Assembly (NCBI GenBank): GCA_937886325.1
Contig: CALABV010000145.1
Span: forward strand, 1 to 63,880
From: an uncultured Geobacter sp.
Lineage (GTDB): Bacteria > Desulfobacterota > Desulfuromonadia > Geobacterales > Geobacteraceae
DNA: 63,880 nucleotides
Direction: 5' to 3'
Both the position numbers and the translations under genes were made by a program. This document shows positions 34,579 to 43,600 of the stretch, piece by piece. Numbering within the stretch: position 1 is the stretch's first letter; each line of letters starts with the position of its first letter. A model generated the notes under the pieces. That model saw nothing but the letters and a program-made list of their open reading frames with translations, was not told the DNA's origin and ran no database searches.

Positions 34579-34851
34579 TCAGCCGTTCTTTTTCTCCTCT
34601 TCTTTCCGCATGTCATCCTTCGCGACCCCTTGATCTTCCCGGTACGCACTTTCTCCGTCCGTTTTCTCCTCACCATCCCTTGACTGTTCCGCCTCTTCCT
34701 CAATGCTCCTCTTGAAAGTATCGGCGGCCCGCCTGAACTCAGCGAGCCCCCTGCCCAGGGTACGGGCCAGGTCGGGGAGCTTCTGCGGACCGAACACGAT
34801 GAGGGCAATCACCAGGATGACTATCAGTTCCGGCATGCCGTAACCGAACAT
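34579..34851 (-). CDS. tatA: Sec-independent protein translocase TatA/TatB family protein
   Basis: The 90-aa protein has the short N-terminal helix, GMPELIVILVIALIVFGP, then an amphipathic helix (KLPDLARTLGRGLAEFRRAAD) and a charged tail. TatA-type proteins form the pore for folded proteins. The glutamate in PELI and the length are compatible with either TatA or a short TatB; I cannot separate them by sequence alone. No tatC is nearby. Confidence 0.85.
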   Translation of the reverse strand: MFGYGMPELIVILVIALIVFGPQKLPDLARTLGRGLAEFRRAADTFKRSIEEEAEQSRDGEEKTDGESAYREDQGVAKDDMRKEEEKKNG

Positions 34852-35036
34852 GGAAGACCTCGCTGCATCAAAAATAATGTATCCTTAGATTCGGCGGTTG
34901 GAGTCTTCCTTCGTTCCTTCCGGCGACTCCGACCGTCGTTGTAAGGATAAAAGTTTTGCCCGTCCGAGTCAAGAAAGGTCGCGGGACGCCGGGTTTTCCG
35001 GCAATCGCCGTTCCCTCCCGCGGCAGTGCAAAGAGT

Positions 35037-35066
35037 TTGACACGGCACGGATCATTGAGCTACTAT
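35037..35066 (+). promoter_or_regulatory. Candidate promoter for nadA
   Basis: TTGACA at 35037-35042 and TACTAT at 35061-35066 with an 18-base spacer lie 64 bases upstream of the nadA start. A small hairpin (GCCGTTT / AAACGGC, about 35086-35105) falls in the leader. Confidence 0.6.
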
Positions 35067-35129
35067 CCGAGCAGTTTATCATTTAATTCCGCCGTTTTTT
35101 GAAACGGCGTCACGGGGAAAAGACACGGT

Positions 35130-36044
35130 ATGTATCAAGAAGATATCAAGGGAGAAATCAGGGAACTCCTGAAAAAACGGAACGCCGTTCTGCTTGCTCA
35201 CAATTACATGCGGGACGAGGTGCAGGAGATTGCCGACATCACCGGAGATTCGCTGGCCCTCTCCATGGAGGCGGCCCGGACCGACGCGGATGTCATCGTC
35301 TTCTGCGGGGTGCACTTCATGGCCGAATCGGCCTCCATCCTTTCACCGGACAAGACGGTGCTCCTGCCGCGCCTGGACGCCGGGTGCCCCATGGCCGACA
35401 TGATAACCGTCGAGGGACTTCTGGAAATGAAGTCGCGCCTTCCCGGCATTCCGGTCGTCACGTACGTGAACTCGTCCGCCGCGGTAAAGGCCCACTCCGA
35501 TATCTGCTGCACCTCGGCAAATGCGGGCCGTGTCGTCAACTCCCTCCCCGACGGCGAGATAATTTTCGCTCCCGACCGCAACCTGGGCAGCTATGTGGCG
35601 AAATCGTCGTCAAAGAAGTTTCACTTCTGGGACGGCTTCTGCCCCACCCATGAAAGACTGCGGCCCGAAGAGGCGGAGCGGCTCAAGGCGGAGTACCCGG
35701 ATGCCCTGTTCATCTGCCACCCGGAATGCAACCCGGCGGTGACGGCGCTGGCCGACCACGCCTGCTCCACCAGCGGCATGTACGACTACTGCAAAAAGAG
35801 TCCGGCACAGCGCTTCATCATCGGAACCGAGGCGGGCATCCTCTACCGGCTGAAAAAGGAGAACCCGGACAAGGAGTTCATCCTAGCATCCCCGGCCCTG
35901 ATCTGCCCCAACATGAAACTCATCTCCCTGGAAGATATCCTCGCCTCCCTTACCACCATGGCCCCCGAGGTGCGCGTGCCCGAGGACATCAGGATTCCGG
36001 CGAAACGCGCCCTCGACCGGATGCTGGCGGTCCCCAGGGACTGA
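35130..36044 (+). CDS. nadA: Quinolinate synthase NadA
   Basis: NadA condenses iminoaspartate with dihydroxyacetone phosphate to quinolinate in NAD synthesis. The 304-aa protein is of the short type. It has the three 4Fe-4S ligands Cys86 (DAGCPMAD), Cys171 (GFCPTHE) and Cys259 (ICPNMK), plus LLAHNYMRDEVQEIAD near the start and HPECNPAV. No nadB or nadC is in the window. The gene below starts 8 bases after it. Confidence 0.96.
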   Translation: MYQEDIKGEIRELLKKRNAVLLAHNYMRDEVQEIADITGDSLALSMEAARTDADVIVFCGVHFMAESASILSPDKTVLLPRLDAGCPMADMITVEGLLEMKSRLPGIPVVTYVNSSAAVKAHSDICCTSANAGRVVNSLPDGEIIFAPDRNLGSYVAKSSSKKFHFWDGFCPTHERLRPEEAERLKAEYPDALFICHPECNPAVTALADHACSTSGMYDYCKKSPAQRFIIGTEAGILYRLKKENPDKEFILASPALICPNMKLISLEDILASLTTMAPEVRVPEDIRIPAKRALDRMLAVPRD

Positions 36045-36052
36045 GGAACGAT

Positions 36053-36580
36053 ATGATCCGCCCATTCAAGGGGATTCATCCCGCGATCGATTCCACCGCC
36101 TTCATTGCCGAAACGGCCGTGATCATCGGCAACGTGGAGATCGGCGCCCGGAGCAGCGTCTGGTACAACACCGTGGTGCGCGGTGACGTGAATTTCATCC
36201 GTATCGGGAGCGGGACCAACATCCAGGACCTCTCCATGCTACACGTCACCCACAAGAAGGATGCTTCCGACCCCGGCGCTCCCCTGGTCATCGGCGACAA
36301 CGTCACGGTTGCCCACAGCGTGACCCTCCACGGCTGCACCATCGAAAACGGCGCCTTTGTCGGCATGCAGGCAGTGGTCATGGACAGGGCCGTGGTGGGA
36401 GAAGAGGCTTTGGTGGGCGCACGATCCCTTGTCACCGAGGGCACCGTCATTCCTCCCCGCACCCTCTGGCTCGGCGCCCCTGCACGATACAAGCGAGATC
36501 TCACGCCGGAAGAACTGGAACGCATCCGCGGGTCGGCCCGGAATTACGTCCGGTACGCGGACGACTTCGCAGCCGACTGA
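36053..36580 (+). CDS. Gamma carbonic anhydrase-like hexapeptide-repeat protein
   Basis: The 175-aa protein is a left-handed beta helix (IGNVEIGARSSVWYNTVVRGD, IRIGSGTNIQDLSMLHVT, IGDNVTVAHSVTLHGCTIENG) with metal-ligand histidines in LHVTH and VAHSVTLHG, as in the YrdA/CaiE/gamma carbonic anhydrase family. Whether it has carbonic anhydrase activity is unknown for most members. It is in an apparent operon between nadA and hemL. Confidence 0.88.
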   Translation: MIRPFKGIHPAIDSTAFIAETAVIIGNVEIGARSSVWYNTVVRGDVNFIRIGSGTNIQDLSMLHVTHKKDASDPGAPLVIGDNVTVAHSVTLHGCTIENGAFVGMQAVVMDRAVVGEEALVGARSLVTEGTVIPPRTLWLGAPARYKRDLTPEELERIRGSARNYVRYADDFAAD

Positions 36581-36613
36581 TTTCCCGTACCGGTTCTTCA
36601 CAAGGAACTCACC

Positions 36614-37903
36614 ATGAAACACGACCACTCGCGCACTCTCTTTTCCGCTGCCTCCCGCATCATACCCGGCGGGGTGAACAGCCCGGTGCGCGCCTTCCGT
36701 TCCGTGGGCGGCGATCCCCTGTTCATCGAACGGGCCTCGGGATCCAGGCTGTACGACGTTGACGGCAACGAGTACATCGATTATGTGGGCTCGTGGGGAC
36801 CGATGATTGTCGGGCACCGTCATCCCCGGGTCGTGGAAGCCGTGGCGGCCTCCCTGGACAAGGGAAGCAGCTTCGGCGCCCCCACCGAACCGGAGGTGGA
36901 ACTGGCGGAAACGGTGATTGCGGCGGTGCCGTCCATGGAAATGGTGCGCATGGTCAGTTCCGGGACCGAGGCCACCATGAGCGCCATCCGCCTGGCCCGC
37001 GCCGCGACCGGCAGGGACGGCATCATCAAGTTCTCCGGCTGCTACCACGGACACGCCGACTCGCTGCTGGTGAAGGCCGGGTCCGGGGCCGCAACCTTCG
37101 GCGTGCCGGATTCTCCCGGGGTGCCGGCGGACTTCGCCCGCCATACCCATGTTGCGGAATTCAACGACCTGGAATCGGTGCGCAGCCTGGCGGATGAGAA
37201 CCGCGGCGCCATAGCCTGCGTCATCATCGAACCGATAGCAGGCAACATGGGAACCGTCCCGCCGGCGCCGGGATTCCTGGAAGGGCTGCGCTCACTGTGC
37301 GACCGGGAGGGAATCCTCCTGATTTTCGACGAGGTAATGACCGGTTTCCGGGTCGCCTACGGCGGCGCGCAGCAACTCTACGGCGTGGTTCCCGACCTGA
37401 CCACCCTGGGCAAGATCATCGGCGGAGGATTGCCGGTGGGCGCCTTCGGCGGCAGACGGGAGATCATGGAACTCCTCTCCCCGTCGGGCGGCGTGTACCA
37501 GGCAGGCACCCTCTCCGGCAACCCCCTGGCCATGTCCGCCGGAATCGCGACCCTGGCCCTGCTGCGGGCAGAGGGATTCTACGACAGGTTGGAAGAAAAG
37601 AGCGCCCGGCTCGCCGCCGGCATCGATCGGGCCGCCGCGGACGCAGGCTTCCCCATCCGTTCGACACGGGTCGGGAGCATGCTCTGCGCCTTTTTCACCG
37701 ATGGAGACGTGCGCGACTGGACAACCGCCGCACGGTGCGACACCGCCGCATTCGGGAAATACTTCCGTGCCATGCTGGAGCGGGGCATCTACCTGGCCCC
37801 ATCCCAGTTCGAAACCGCCTTCGTCTCCATGGCCCACACGGACGAGGATATCGATCGCACGGTAGAAGCCGCGCGGGAGGCGTTCAGGATTTTAGTTTTA
37901 TGA
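36614..37903 (+). CDS. hemL: Glutamate-1-semialdehyde 2,1-aminomutase
   Basis: HemL makes 5-aminolevulinate, the first tetrapyrrole precursor, which also feeds the cobalamin pathway at the other end of the window. The 429-aa protein has IPGGVNSPVRAFRSVGG at the start, GSWGPMIVGHRHP, and the PLP lysine in TTLGKIIGGGLPVGAFGG. Normal length. AAGGAAC lies upstream of the ATG. Confidence 0.97.
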   Translation: MKHDHSRTLFSAASRIIPGGVNSPVRAFRSVGGDPLFIERASGSRLYDVDGNEYIDYVGSWGPMIVGHRHPRVVEAVAASLDKGSSFGAPTEPEVELAETVIAAVPSMEMVRMVSSGTEATMSAIRLARAATGRDGIIKFSGCYHGHADSLLVKAGSGAATFGVPDSPGVPADFARHTHVAEFNDLESVRSLADENRGAIACVIIEPIAGNMGTVPPAPGFLEGLRSLCDREGILLIFDEVMTGFRVAYGGAQQLYGVVPDLTTLGKIIGGGLPVGAFGGRREIMELLSPSGGVYQAGTLSGNPLAMSAGIATLALLRAEGFYDRLEEKSARLAAGIDRAAADAGFPIRSTRVGSMLCAFFTDGDVRDWTTAARCDTAAFGKYFRAMLERGIYLAPSQFETAFVSMAHTDEDIDRTVEAAREAFRILVL

Positions 37904-37952
37904 AAAATTTGATTGTAAATTTTAGTTTTGCTGTGCTATAAGGGTACGATTG

Positions 37953-38198
37953 ATGGATGAGGAAAAGAGAAGACTGCTGAAGACCCTCGGTGTCGTCTCC
38001 AGCATGGGAATATCCGTTGTGCTGGCCATCGCCATCGGGGTGATTGTCGGGCGCGCGCTGGATTCATGGCTCGGTACGGGCAACATCTTCTTCTTCATCT
38101 TTCTCTTTATCGGGATTCTTGCGGGTTTCCGAAATATTTTCGTTATCATCGGAAGAGAAATCAGGAACAGTGGGCCGGGTGAAGATAGACGAAAATAA
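37953..38198 (+). CDS. atpZ: F0F1 ATPase-associated protein AtpZ
   Basis: A 81-aa protein with two membrane helices (SMGISVVLAIAIGVIVGRALD and FFFIFLFIGILAGFRNIF) and the GRALDSWLGT turn typical of AtpZ/AtpI-type subunits, which assist assembly or magnesium handling of the ATP synthase. The ATG is preceded by AAGGG; a TTG one codon earlier is also open. It overlaps the next gene by about 29 bases. Confidence 0.85.
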   Translation: MDEEKRRLLKTLGVVSSMGISVVLAIAIGVIVGRALDSWLGTGNIFFFIFLFIGILAGFRNIFVIIGREIRNSGPGEDRRK

Positions 38199-38556
38199 TA
38201 TCTTCACCGTACTGACCATCGGCAGCTCGCTGCTGTTGCTGATCCTGGCGGTGGGGGGACTCTTTCTCGTCTCCCGGTCGTTCGCGGCGGGTATCGTGGC
38301 GGGAGGACTTCTGGCAATTGCCAACTGTCACTGGCTCTATGCCATCCTCCAGCGGGCCATGCGGCTTCCGCCCCGGCAGGCGGTGAGATTCGCCCAGCTG
38401 CGCTACTTTCTCCGCCTGGCGATCATCGCCATACTGGTCTCTCTCCTGATCCTGTACGTAAAAGTCAGCATTTTCGGCCTGATCCTGGGCCTTTCCGTCA
38501 TTGTCATCACTATCATGGCCGTAACCGTCTATATGGCAACCCTCAACGGAGGTTAG
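38170..38556 (+). CDS. atpI: ATP synthase subunit I
   Basis: A protein of about 128 aa with four hydrophobic segments (LTIGSSLLLLILAVGGLFLV, SFAAGIVAGGLLAIANCHWLY, RYFLRLAIIAILVSLLILYV, GLILGLSVIVITIMAVTVYM), fitting the ATP synthase I family that precedes atpB. Start is GTG; either 38170 (AGGA four bases upstream) or 38179 is possible. The gene lies between atpZ and atpB with 4 bases to the latter. Confidence 0.82.
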   Translation: MGRVKIDENNIFTVLTIGSSLLLLILAVGGLFLVSRSFAAGIVAGGLLAIANCHWLYAILQRAMRLPPRQAVRFAQLRYFLRLAIIAILVSLLILYVKVSIFGLILGLSVIVITIMAVTVYMATLNGG

Positions 38557-38560
38557 CACC

Positions 38561-39268
38561 ATGGTTCATCCCTATCTCTTTCTCCAGTTCTTCCGGGAAC
38601 TCCTGTCACCGCTCACCGAGGGTCCCAAGCCGCTCACCAACGAAGCGGGCGTCGACGCCATCGTCCATGCCTGGCTGGTGATGGCGATCCTCGTCGTCCT
38701 GTCGCTGGTGGTCAAGTCGCGGCTCACCTCGGTGCCCGGCAAGCTCCAGAATTTCATGGAAGTCTTTGTCGGCGGTATCGAAAAGGTGATCACCGACAAT
38801 ATGGGGGAGAGAGGCAAACCCTTTTATCCGCTCATCGCCACCCTGGCATTCTTCATCCTGACCTCGAACCTCCTCGGCCTGATACCCGGTTTCTTCCCCC
38901 CCACGGCAAACCTGAACACCACCGTCGCCTGCGCCATTATCGTGTTCCTCTCCACCCACGTGGTGGGAATCAGGAATCACGGCCTCAAGTACATCAAGCA
39001 TTTCCTCGGACCGGTCTGGTGGCTGGCGCCGATCATGCTGCCCGTTGAGCTCATCGGGCACCTGAGCCGCCCCCTGTCCCTCTCGTTCCGACTCTTCGGC
39101 AACATGAACGGCCACGAGCTGATTCTGCTCATCTTCTTCGGGCTGGTCCCGTTCCTGGTGCCTCTCCCCATGATGCTCATGGGCGTACTGGTGGCATTCC
39201 TCCAGACCTTCGTCTTCATGCTTCTCTCGACCATCTACATCCAGGGCTCGCTGGAAGAGGCCCATTAG
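38561..39268 (+). CDS. atpB: ATP synthase F0 subunit a
   Basis: The 235-aa subunit a forms the ion half-channels with the c ring. It has the LLGLIPGFFPPTANLNTTVA segment, the conserved arginine helix HLSRPLSLSFRLFGNMNGHEL, and the C-terminal helix LQTFVFMLLSTIYI. Normal length. The catalytic and remaining F0 genes are not in the window, so the ATP synthase genes are split. Confidence 0.96.
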   Translation: MVHPYLFLQFFRELLSPLTEGPKPLTNEAGVDAIVHAWLVMAILVVLSLVVKSRLTSVPGKLQNFMEVFVGGIEKVITDNMGERGKPFYPLIATLAFFILTSNLLGLIPGFFPPTANLNTTVACAIIVFLSTHVVGIRNHGLKYIKHFLGPVWWLAPIMLPVELIGHLSRPLSLSFRLFGNMNGHELILLIFFGLVPFLVPLPMMLMGVLVAFLQTFVFMLLSTIYIQGSLEEAH

Positions 39269-39333
39269 CAATAGAACTTTTTCACCTTTCCTATACTGTT
39301 TAGGAGATACAACAAAGAAGGAGGTAGCATCGG

Positions 39334-39609
39334 ATGTTATTCGTCACCATCTGTATTCTCGCGGCAGGTATCGGCATGGGACTGGGGGTCGTCGGTCCCG
39401 GCATCGGCATGGGCCACGCCATCAAGGGCGCCCTCGACGGCACGTCCCGCAATCCCGGCGTGTACGGCAAGCTTCTGACCACCATGATGATCGGCCTTGC
39501 CATGATCGAGTCCCTCGCCATCTACGTGCTCGTCATCTGCCTGATCATCCTGTACGCCAACCCGTACAAGGAAGTCGCGCTGGAACTGGCAAAGACCATC
39601 GCAAAGTAA
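39334..39609 (+). CDS. atpE: ATP synthase F0 subunit c
   Basis: The 91-aa hairpin forms the rotor ring. The ion-binding carboxylate is Glu59 in GLAMIESLAIYVL, with Ser60 and Tyr64 as in sodium-type rings; the loop is GTSRNPG. However the helix 1 position that is glutamine in sodium rings is Met26 (GPGIGMGHA), which argues for proton use. GGAGG lies 9 bases upstream of the ATG. A strong bidirectional terminator follows. Confidence 0.95.
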   Translation: MLFVTICILAAGIGMGLGVVGPGIGMGHAIKGALDGTSRNPGVYGKLLTTMMIGLAMIESLAIYVLVICLIILYANPYKEVALELAKTIAK

Positions 39610-39625
39610 TTTTTCCATTTTCCAT

Positions 39626-39667
39626 GCAAAAAAGGGATGGGGCATCAGCGCTCCATCCCTTTTTTGC
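39626..39667. terminator. Bidirectional terminator between atpE and xerC
   Basis: GCAAAAAAGGGATGG at 39626-39640 pairs perfectly with CCATCCCTTTTTTGC at 39653-39667 around a 12-base loop, serving two convergent genes. Confidence 0.88.
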
Positions 39668-39698
39668 TTTCAGCGGCCGCTCTCACTGCACGGGAACG

Positions 39699-40592
39699 TC
39701 ATGAATCCTTCTTCCGCGCCTTGGGGTGGGCTTTGTCATAGACCTCCATCAGGCGATCGATGCTCACATGGGTATACTTCTGGGTGGTGGAAAGAGAGGC
39801 GTGCCCCAGCAGTTCCTGGATGGCCCGCAGATCCGCGCCCCCTTCCAGGAGGTGGGTGGCGAAGGTGTGACGCAGGGTGTGGGGGGACACCTTCTTCATG
39901 GCGGCTATCTTCATCATGTAGCGATCCACGATGCGGGCCACGCTCCGGCTGGTGAGCCGTCCACCCCGCGCATTGAGGAAGAGCGGCGCATCGACGGGAG
40001 GGCCGTTCCTGACCAAAAGATACTCCGCAAGCGCGGCGCGGGCATGGCTCCCCAGGGGGACGACCCGCTCCTTTCCCCCCTTGCCCAGGACCCGCGCCAG
40101 CCCTTCGTCCAGATCGATCCCGCCGACGTCCAGACCGGTCAGCTCACCCACCCGGACGCCGCTGGAATAGAGGGTCTCCAGAATGGCGCGATCCCGCAAC
40201 ACCAGGAGTTCGTTCCCACCCGGAGCGGTAACGAGTGTCGTCACCTCGTCGATGGTCAGGTGAAACGGAACCCTCTTCTCCTTTTTCGGGGTATTCACCA
40301 GTTCCGCCGGATTCTTTCGGGCCTTTCCCTCACGCACCAGAAACGTGAAGAAAGAGCGTATCGCCGCCAGCTTGCGTCCCATGGTGCTCTTCCTGCTGTC
40401 CCCGGCAAGGGACGCCAGGTAGCGCCGCACCAGCAGATGGGTCACCCCGTCCACCGACGCCTCCCCCTTCAGCTCCTTGCCGACGAACTCACGGAACATC
40501 TCCAGGTCGGTCCGGTAGGCCTTGAGGGTATGGGGCGAAACATTCCGCTCCGCCCCCAGGTAGCGGCAGAATTCTTCAATCTCCTTCTTCAC
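39699..40592 (-). CDS. xerC: Tyrosine recombinase XerC
   Basis: XerC resolves chromosome dimers at dif with a partner. The 297-aa protein has an N-terminal SAM-like core-binding domain (LGAERNVSPHTLKAYRTDLEMF) and the catalytic domain with LYSSGVRVGELTGLD, HTLRHTFATHLLEGG and GHASLSTTQKYTHV (Arg, His-x-x-Arg, His, Tyr nucleophile). The length and motifs fit XerC/XerD better than a phage integrase, and no attachment site was found next to it. The A2M gene upstream ends in a heptamer array. Confidence 0.88.
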   Translation of the reverse strand: MKKEIEEFCRYLGAERNVSPHTLKAYRTDLEMFREFVGKELKGEASVDGVTHLLVRRYLASLAGDSRKSTMGRKLAAIRSFFTFLVREGKARKNPAELVNTPKKEKRVPFHLTIDEVTTLVTAPGGNELLVLRDRAILETLYSSGVRVGELTGLDVGGIDLDEGLARVLGKGGKERVVPLGSHARAALAEYLLVRNGPPVDAPLFLNARGGRLTSRSVARIVDRYMMKIAAMKKVSPHTLRHTFATHLLEGGADLRAIQELLGHASLSTTQKYTHVSIDRLMEVYDKAHPKARKKDS

Positions 40593-40620
40593 ACCGGTAT
40601 TCCTTCCACATCATCCGCGC

Positions 40621-40658
40621 CTTTCACTTTTCACTTTTCACTTTTCACTTTTCACTGT
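40621..40658 (-). repeat. GTGAAAA heptamer array
   Basis: Five consecutive CTTTTCA units (plus strand) fill the xerC-A2M gap. Read on the minus strand the array begins with GTGAAAA, and its first TGA is the stop codon of the A2M gene. Confidence 0.85.
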
Positions 40659-43600
40659 TTTCTGTTCACCCTCACCTGCCAAGGCGCGCTCTCCGCGCGG
40701 ATGGAAGGCACGTACATGGGCCACACCGATGCCGGGAGGGCCAGCACGTCCCCCTCCAGTTCCGGATAGACCACGTACCGGAACTCGTGCCGTCCGGCAG
40801 GGAGGAGGTCGAGGAAGAAGGACATGCGCTCGTCGTGCCGCTCCTGGTGGGCATACCAGTCCCAGTAGCTGGAGTAGCCGGCAAAACGGGCGTCGTTCTT
40901 CGTCTCACGGACCTCGAAACCTGCAGGGAGCCGGTCCTCGATGATGACGAAGTTCATATCCTCGCGGTTGTCCACGGTGAGCCGCACCTCCACCTCGTCA
41001 CCCGGCGCGAGGGTCTCTCCCGGTGCGAGCGGATGGTACTCCATGCGCCATTCGCTCCCGTCCTTGCGCGGCACGAGGCGATACATCTTTCTCTCAACGG
41101 AAAGCCCCGGCGACCGGGTTGCCCGTTCGGGTGGAACGAAGTAATCCAGGTTCGCCGACAGGTAGAGTGCGCCGTTGCTCCCTTCCTTCACCAGGTTGAT
41201 GCGGTTTTCGCCCCTGTTCAGCCCTGAACCGGGAACCGGAAGAGCGCCCCTGCCCTGAACCAGTTTCCCCTTTTCCACCACGTACCGCTCCAGCTCCCGG
41301 CCGTTGAGGGAAAGGCGCGCCGTATAGGAGGCGTCCGCCTCGCCGGTCGCGGCCGTGTACCGGGCAAGGGCCGTGACCACCGTTGCGGTGCCGCGGGTCG
41401 TATTCCACCAGCGGCCCGAGCGTTTCCTGACCAGGAACTCGGCCAATTGGGAGGCCACCGGATCCTTCGGATCAAGGGCGAGCTGGCTTTCCAGGAGCAT
41501 GGCCGTGGTCTCCACGGCCGAGCCCGACCAGCGCCAGGAATACCACCAGGAATCGGCATCCTCGTCCTTGAGGTAGGCGGCGGAACCCTCGCGCTTCACT
41601 TCCTTCTTCACGTTCTCCAGGAGGCGTTTCGCCCGCTCGCTGCGCCCGGCGTTCAGGAGCGCCTCCACGTACTGCACCCGGCCGGAAGCCGGCAACCGGC
41701 TCCATGCGGCCTCGACGCGCTTCTCCACCCCTTCGCCGGTCTTCCCCGCCAGGGTGTATGCCCGGTACAGCGCAGGGAGATCATCGGCGCCCGCCGTGTC
41801 AATCCGGCCGGAAAGGGCCTGCACGCCCTTGTCGAATGATTGATCACGCACGGGGATCCCCGCCTTGCGGGCCATGGCGAGCCCATACACCACGTGGGCG
41901 GTCATCTGGGCGTCCGTGGCGTCATCCTTCCACCACCCCCATCCGCCGTCCTCATGCTGGAAATCGTAGAGCCGCCGCAGCCCTTCGTCGAGGACCCGCT
42001 CCAGCTTGCCGGCAATTTCCGGCGCCAGGGAGAAGCGATCCGAGCCCAGGAGATGCTTCACCTGCACCGCGGGAAGGAACCGGGACATGGTCTGCTCCAC
42101 GCAGCCGTAGGGGAAATCGATGAGCTCCGCGAGGCTTTCGTTCAGGCTCGCGGCAAGGGTCGGGGAAACCTTCACGGACAGAGCCGCCTGCTCCGCCAGT
42201 GCCTCGGAGGGAAAGTCGACCGTCGTTTCCCCTTCACCCTCCCGCAGGACGATATTCCCCTGGGAAACCCGCTTCATGCCCCTGGGGAAAACCGGAAGCA
42301 GCAGTTCCATGGCATCCCCGCGATCCCCGGCCAGGGCGCGCATCCGGATCAGCGCCTCGCCCGGAGCTTCCGCCCTGACCGCCATATCACGCCGCAGGGT
42401 TCCGCCGGGGGCGATTGTGCCGCTGAATCGATCTTCGCCCAGGAGGGAGACCCCGCCCGTCTCGAAAATCCCGTTCACCCGGCGTTCGCTGTCGGTCATG
42501 TTGGTGATGACGCCCGGTATGCTGAGCCGGTCCCCGGCCGTGAGGAAGCGCGGCGGCTGCAGTCGGGCCATGACGTCGAGACGGGAGATGAACGTGCCCC
42601 GGCCGGAGCCGAACTCGCTGCGGTCGTTATGTGCCACTGCCGTGGCGCGCCAGGTGGTGAGGTTGTCGGGAAGCGCAAACTCGGCAGTGGCGCGGCCGTC
42701 CGCGCCGGTCGAGAGGACCGGCAGCCAGAAGGCGGTATCCTTGAATACCTTGCGCACCTTGATCCCCCGCAGTTGATTGTCCATGGGCGCGGCGGCCGCC
42801 GCCTTGGGCGCGCCTCCCAGGTAGACGCGCGGAAAGGAGTTCAGCGTCGTGACCAGGTGTTCACGCGTGCCGCGGAAGAAGCGGTAAATTTCGGCCCGGC
42901 GCTCCGGCGCCACCGCGTACAGGGCCTCGTCGACTACCGCCAGCGAAAGCTCCGAGGCCCTCGGCGCGCCGTCGGTCCCGGCCGCGGACACGGAAAGCCG
43001 CACCGTGTCGCCCGGCGCATAGACCGGTTTTTCCGCGGCGACCTTCAGATCCAGCAGGTCCGGCCTGGAATCCACACGCAGGGTCTTTGTCCGGGAATAG
43101 AAGCGCCCCCCGTCGATGAGCACCGTCGATACGAAAACATACGGCGCATGCTCCGCGGTCACCGGCAGCTCCACCACCTGCACGGCGCCGGTGAGCGGGA
43201 CAACCCGCGAGGAGTAGATCTCCCGCCCTTCCACCGTCAGGAGGAGCGATGCTCCGGGAGCGGGACTCTTCACGATGAGCCGCGCGGTCTCGCCGGGGCG
43301 ATAGCTCTTCTTGTCGAGCTCGACGCTCAGCTCCCGGTAGGAGCTGTCCCAGGCGAACCCCTGTTTCCAGACCCAGATCCATCCCTGAGCGACGGACTTC
43401 AGACCCCGCTCGTCCATCGTGGCGGCGGTAATCCGCCAGTAGCCTGGACGCGGAAAGACGCGGCTGAACAGGGCGCTTCCTCTTTCATCCGTGGCGACAC
43501 GCAGTTCATCCACCTTCCGGTAGGAGGAGAGATGGGTTTTCTTGTCATACACCTGCTCTTCCACGCTGATATCCAGGTTCGCCCGCAGCGGCTTCCCTTC

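Noticed and set aside
39699..40592. XerC as an integrase marking a mobile island
   Set aside because: Length and motifs fit housekeeping XerC, and no attachment repeats or phage genes are nearby.
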